A stretch of 8,995 nt of DNA, taken from assembly GCA_002697105.1 (NCBI GenBank), contig NZTS01000021.1, forward strand, positions 22,655 through 31,649, read 5' to 3'. The notes under the pieces are model-generated. The model saw only the letters and a program-made list of their open reading frames with translations, searched no databases and was not told where the DNA came from. This document shows, piece by piece, positions 5,914-8,995 of this stretch (positions within the stretch are counted from its first letter, which is position 1; every line of letters starts with the position of its first letter). The position numbers and the translations under genes are program-made. The stretch comes from Methanobacteriota archaeon. GTDB taxonomy: Archaea > Thermoplasmatota > Poseidoniia > Poseidoniales > Thalassarchaeaceae.

Positions 5914-7983
5914 ATGCATTCCCACGAGGGTTCTGTGATGGCGGAGCTACCAGATGGATTAGTAATTGAAAGACGCAGGGGTGGCCCTGGAGTCTTAGCG
6001 CTACTAATGCTAGATGCTACAAGGTCTCGATTCAATGGACATATACGGATTGAAAGGATATCGAATAAAGGCTTTGTAGGGAATTTAGGTATACTAGACG
6101 GTATGCCAATAATGTCTATTGCAACAGATATTGATTCATCATCTGCTGGTGGAAAAGAGTCAATGGAAAAATGTCTTCACGAATCTGCAATGGATGATGC
6201 CCGTATATCAGTCCATGAAGGGGCTCACATACCTCAGTCAATGGATTTACATCCTTACTCTAGATTGTTAAGTTCGGATATTCAAAATCTAGAGGAACAA
6301 CCTTGGTGGTCAGACCGTAGACATCAAGATTTGGTTTCTCTAGGGAGAACTAAGAGCAGATGGACTAGTATTGAATCTGAATTCTCTAGGGAACATACAG
6401 AATCTATACAATTCGAGGTTCAAAAAGAAAATCCTGTATCACAAGAAGGCCCCTCATTTAGACCCGGTCAGAGTTGGTTAGTGGATGACGAAATTCCGGA
6501 TAGTGTATTAGGAATTGCTTCTAATTTAGTCTCGTTAGGTCGACCTATTCTTGTCTTCAGCAGGCTCCCTCCAGAACGTCTCAGGAGTAAGTTTTCAATT
6601 CATGAGTCTTCATCAGTTCGATTGACTGAAAGGCCAATCAATTCTGGAGACATAGGTCCAAGTTTGGAAGGGATAATGAGGAGGATAGAAGATTTCTTTT
6701 TTGCCAATCCTCGTGCAGTCGTTGTTATCGATGGATTAGAGTTTTTGATTGGTTTACATGGTTTTGATCGAGTTTATGATTTCACAAGGAATTTAACAGA
6801 CTTAGTTGCTGAGTCCGATGATCTTCTACTATGTCCAATTGATGGATTAGCAATGTCTCCTCAAGAAAGAGCTTTGTTGCAAAGAGAGATGCAGATGTTA
6901 GACACACATACTGCAGCATTGTGGGGTGGACAAAGTGCTAAGTTAGCAGGGCATCCATTTATTATTCACGCAATGACTACTGTTGCAGAGCCAAGAAAAG
7001 AACCAGATGTTAGTAACATTGAACTAAATAATACAAAAAATGATGATGTTGAAAAGTTACCGGAACCCGTTGAAGATATTCGTCCAGATATTGGTTCATT
7101 GATGGATCAATGGAAGTCAGAGTCAACAATTTCTCCAGTTGAAGTTGATGAAAGTAAAATCACTGAGCCAATTCTTGAGGAAGTAAATGAAGAAAATATT
7201 TCAAAAGAACTAGAAGATTTTGATTTACCAGAATGGGCTATTGAACCTTCTTCAAATAGAGCAGAAGAAGATAATATCGAAGAATCAACTGAAGTTGTGG
7301 ATACTAAAATCAAACAAGAAATTGTAGTACCTCAAGGTAATTTAGTCACCAACACACATCATTCACCACCCTCAGTTAAACAGACAGAAATCAGACGTTC
7401 TGGCCCCCGTTCCGCAACTGTTGATCATAAGCCTAAGCCAAGAGTTAGACGTGTAGTCCCCCCTAATGAGCATGAAATTAAATCAGACGGATTGAGAGAT
7501 GCTGCTGTTAGATGGCGAGAGATAGTTGAACAAAAAAAAGAACCTATGTCTTTAGCTGCCATCCCCTCCAAAGGAAAAGAGATTCCAGATTTTCAAAAGA
7601 CTCAGCAGTCTATAGATAACTTAAGTTCTGATATTCTTAGGAATTCACGTGAAATTGATGATGTTTGGATGCCTAAGAGTCTCGAAGAGGCAAGACGTCA
7701 TGAAATAATCCATTCTAATTCAAAGAAATCTACGTCTCAAACTATTGTTATGGATCGCCCTTCAACTGCAAGAGAATTTGCTTCTGCTTCGCACAAGCAA
7801 CGTAGAGATTTATCGATTCCAACAACACAAATTCTAGATTCTACTGAACTCCCTGAGAACTTTTATGATCGTTTAGCGAAATTAGTTGAGAAGGGAGAAA
7901 ATATAGGAGAAATAATGTCCATAGTTGAGAGGTCTCCTTCTGAAGCCTTACAACAGTTACAAAAATTGGAGGGTTCATCATGA
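5914..7983 (+). CDS. DUF835-domain protein with long charged linker, about 689 aa
   Basis: Residues are counted from an in-frame TTG at 5839; the chosen ATG at 5914 is residue 26, and ATG 5938 (residue 34, with GAGGG 7 nt upstream) is an alternative. An N-terminal domain (about 34-130) has a pattern of strands and a GNLGILDGMPIMSIA segment reminiscent of DUF4388/PATAN-type domains, a weak resemblance only. A DUF835 domain follows (about 213-357): SWLVDD (212-217), LGRPILVFSRLPPERLR (233-249), a weakened WLT position at RLTE (261-264), VVVIDGLEFLIGLHGFDRVY (294-313) and LLLCPID (329-335). DUF835 is a euryarchaeal domain of unknown function, often found in signalling proteins. Residues about 385-600 are low-complexity, rich in Glu, Ser, Pro and Lys, and probably disordered. 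A short conserved-looking helical C-terminus (about 672-712) ends the protein. It has no membrane segment. Its stop overlaps the start of the DnaA-like ATPase (ATGA), so the two are translationally coupled. Confidence 0.8.
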   Translation: MHSHEGSVMAELPDGLVIERRRGGPGVLALLMLDATRSRFNGHIRIERISNKGFVGNLGILDGMPIMSIATDIDSSSAGGKESMEKCLHESAMDDARISVHEGAHIPQSMDLHPYSRLLSSDIQNLEEQPWWSDRRHQDLVSLGRTKSRWTSIESEFSREHTESIQFEVQKENPVSQEGPSFRPGQSWLVDDEIPDSVLGIASNLVSLGRPILVFSRLPPERLRSKFSIHESSSVRLTERPINSGDIGPSLEGIMRRIEDFFFANPRAVVVIDGLEFLIGLHGFDRVYDFTRNLTDLVAESDDLLLCPIDGLAMSPQERALLQREMQMLDTHTAALWGGQSAKLAGHPFIIHAMTTVAEPRKEPDVSNIELNNTKNDDVEKLPEPVEDIRPDIGSLMDQWKSESTISPVEVDESKITEPILEEVNEENISKELEDFDLPEWAIEPSSNRAEEDNIEESTEVVDTKIKQEIVVPQGNLVTNTHHSPPSVKQTEIRRSGPRSATVDHKPKPRVRRVVPPNEHEIKSDGLRDAAVRWREIVEQKKEPMSLAAIPSKGKEIPDFQKTQQSIDNLSSDILRNSREIDDVWMPKSLEEARRHEIIHSNSKKSTSQTIVMDRPSTAREFASASHKQRRDLSIPTTQILDSTELPENFYDRLAKLVEKGENIGEIMSIVERSPSEALQQLQKLEGSS
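7968..7973 (+). promoter_or_regulatory. Ribosome binding site for the DnaA-like ATPase
   Basis: GGAGGG lies 6 nt before the ATG at 7980, inside the last codons of the DUF835 gene. This fixes the start at 7980 and supports coupled translation through the ATGA overlap. Confidence 0.75.
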
Positions 7984-8995
7984 GTCGAAAGTTATCTGAT
8001 GTCGTTAGGATAGCAAAGGAAAGACTGGGCGAAGAACCTGTTAAGAAAAAATCAGTATCCCCTTCTTTGGAACATTATATCAAAAGACGCTCTGGACCGC
8101 GCGGTCTTGCAAATGTGGATGATCTATTAGGTCGTTCAGATCCTCAAGGTGCAGAAAAAAGGCTCTTCGGAGATGAAGAAGGTAATGATTTCATTTTAGA
8201 TGGAATTCGTCGACTTCGTGAAAGTGCATCTAATCAACCGTCAATAAATATTCCAGGTCGGTTGTTATGGAGGCAAGTTCTAGATGAACAAGATGGTATT
8301 GAATCAACGAAAATCTCAGTTACAGATCCTGAACATGCTACTAACTCTCTAAGTATCGAACCTACTTTCACTTGGCCCTTTATACATCAACCACGCACAA
8401 TGTTATCTTGGTCTCGATGGCATACTTCACCAGAAAATCATGCAGTTGCAAGAGCTGCAGATATGATTATGGAAGAACCGGGGCAAAGACTCAACCCATT
8501 TGTTGTAGTTGGCGGCCCAGGAACAGGTAAAACCCATTTCATTTCTGCTTTAGGCGATAGTCTTCAGAGTGTAATGCCACATCGTAGTATCTTCCGAATT
8601 GATGGCTCAACTCTTGATAATTGTCCGTCAGATTGTGAAGAAGCATTTCGTCAAGCTGGTGCAATATTAGTTGATGACGTTCACGAGATTATCGTTAATG
8701 GATTGGATGATTCTTTGGGCAGACTAATCCATATTGCTCTTGATCATGGAATACAGATTATTTGCACTACTCGTTCATTAGAAATACTTGATTCAGTTCC
8801 TACCAGTAATTTACGTCAGGTATTGACAGGAGCAGCAATAGGTACATTAGAAGATCCGAGTATTCCCACACTCATAGCATATCTTCGGAGAAGAAGTATT
8901 GCAGAAGGTGCCTCAATCGATGAAGAAATTTTGTCATCAATTGTTCAACATTCTCCCACATGGACCGGGTCTTTGAATGCTTTACAAGTCGTTCT
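7980..8995 (+). CDS. DnaA-like AAA+ ATPase (3' end beyond window)
   Basis: The frame is open for 338 codons to the window edge. Residues 1-120 are polar and basic, with no domain I know. From about 130 the DnaA/Hda-type AAA+ core begins: TFTWPF (129-134), SPENHAVARAADMIMEEPG (150-168, like the N..A..AA..+.E.PG entry helix of DnaA), Walker A GGPGTGKTHF (178-187), Walker B AILVDDVHEI (228-237), a sensor 1-like QIICTTRS (259-266), and a lid region NLRQVLTGAAIGTLEDPS (277-294) followed by YLRRRSIAEGASIDEEIL (301-318), like the DnaA ..R.AIL.+KA...G..+..+.. stretch. By eye, the DnaA box VII arginine aligns with V281 and the sensor 2 arginine with G330. Any DNA-binding domain IV would lie beyond the window. 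Archaea start replication with Orc1/Cdc6, so a role as initiator is unlikely. Alternatives are an IstB- or RuvB-like AAA+ protein. It is coupled to the DUF835 gene upstream. Confidence 0.82.
   Translation, partial: MSRKLSDVVRIAKERLGEEPVKKKSVSPSLEHYIKRRSGPRGLANVDDLLGRSDPQGAEKRLFGDEEGNDFILDGIRRLRESASNQPSINIPGRLLWRQVLDEQDGIESTKISVTDPEHATNSLSIEPTFTWPFIHQPRTMLSWSRWHTSPENHAVARAADMIMEEPGQRLNPFVVVGGPGTGKTHFISALGDSLQSVMPHRSIFRIDGSTLDNCPSDCEEAFRQAGAILVDDVHEIIVNGLDDSLGRLIHIALDHGIQIICTTRSLEILDSVPTSNLRQVLTGAAIGTLEDPSIPTLIAYLRRRSIAEGASIDEEILSSIVQHSPTWTGSLNALQVV

Overview
This window looks like a piece of an archaeal chromosome. The clearest marker is a DUF120 CTP-dependent riboflavin kinase (RibK), the archaeal form of that enzyme. 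The DUF835 protein fits as well, since DUF835 is common in Euryarchaeota. The AT-rich, tightly packed layout, leaderless-looking starts and GGAGG/GGTGA-type ribosome sites suggest a mesophilic, possibly marine, Thermoplasmatota lineage such as Marine Group II (Ca. Poseidoniales). That placement is inference, because no rRNA is present. There are no tRNA genes, insertion sequences or CRISPR arrays.

Layout, left to right. (1) The 3' end of an unrecognised gene runs in from outside the window (1-237, +). (2) A TPR-like protein (308-853, +) is followed 12 nt later by the tRNA pseudouridine synthase TruA (866-1807, +). (3) Two minus-strand genes follow: ribK (1775-2251), whose 3' end overlaps the end of truA by 33 bp, and upstream of it a PqqB-type metallo-beta-lactamase-fold protein (2296-3150). 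(4) Divergent from these is a PLP enzyme of the KBL/alpha-oxoamine synthase family (3227-4405, +). It ends exactly where the next convergent gene ends. (5) A minus-strand pair of uncharacterised membrane proteins (4406-5053 and 5050-5739) is joined by an ATGA stop/start overlap. (6) A 93- to 175-bp divergent control region with an 11-bp direct repeat separates that pair from a plus-strand pair: a large DUF835 protein (about 5914-7983) and, also through an ATGA overlap, a DnaA-like AAA+ ATPase (7980 to beyond 8995, truncated).

The left two thirds is mostly housekeeping: tRNA modification, flavin cofactor synthesis and amino-acid or alpha-oxoamine metabolism. The most unusual part is the right end. 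A DnaA-family ATPase is unexpected in an archaeon, where replication starts with Orc1/Cdc6. Here it is translationally coupled to a DUF835 protein with a possible sensory N-terminus and a long charged linker, and it lies back to back with two unknown membrane proteins. By eye, the ATPase keeps Walker A and B but lacks the DnaA box VII arginine and the sensor 2 arginine. It may therefore be a regulatory or motor-like offshoot rather than a replication initiator. What the four-gene cluster does is unknown.
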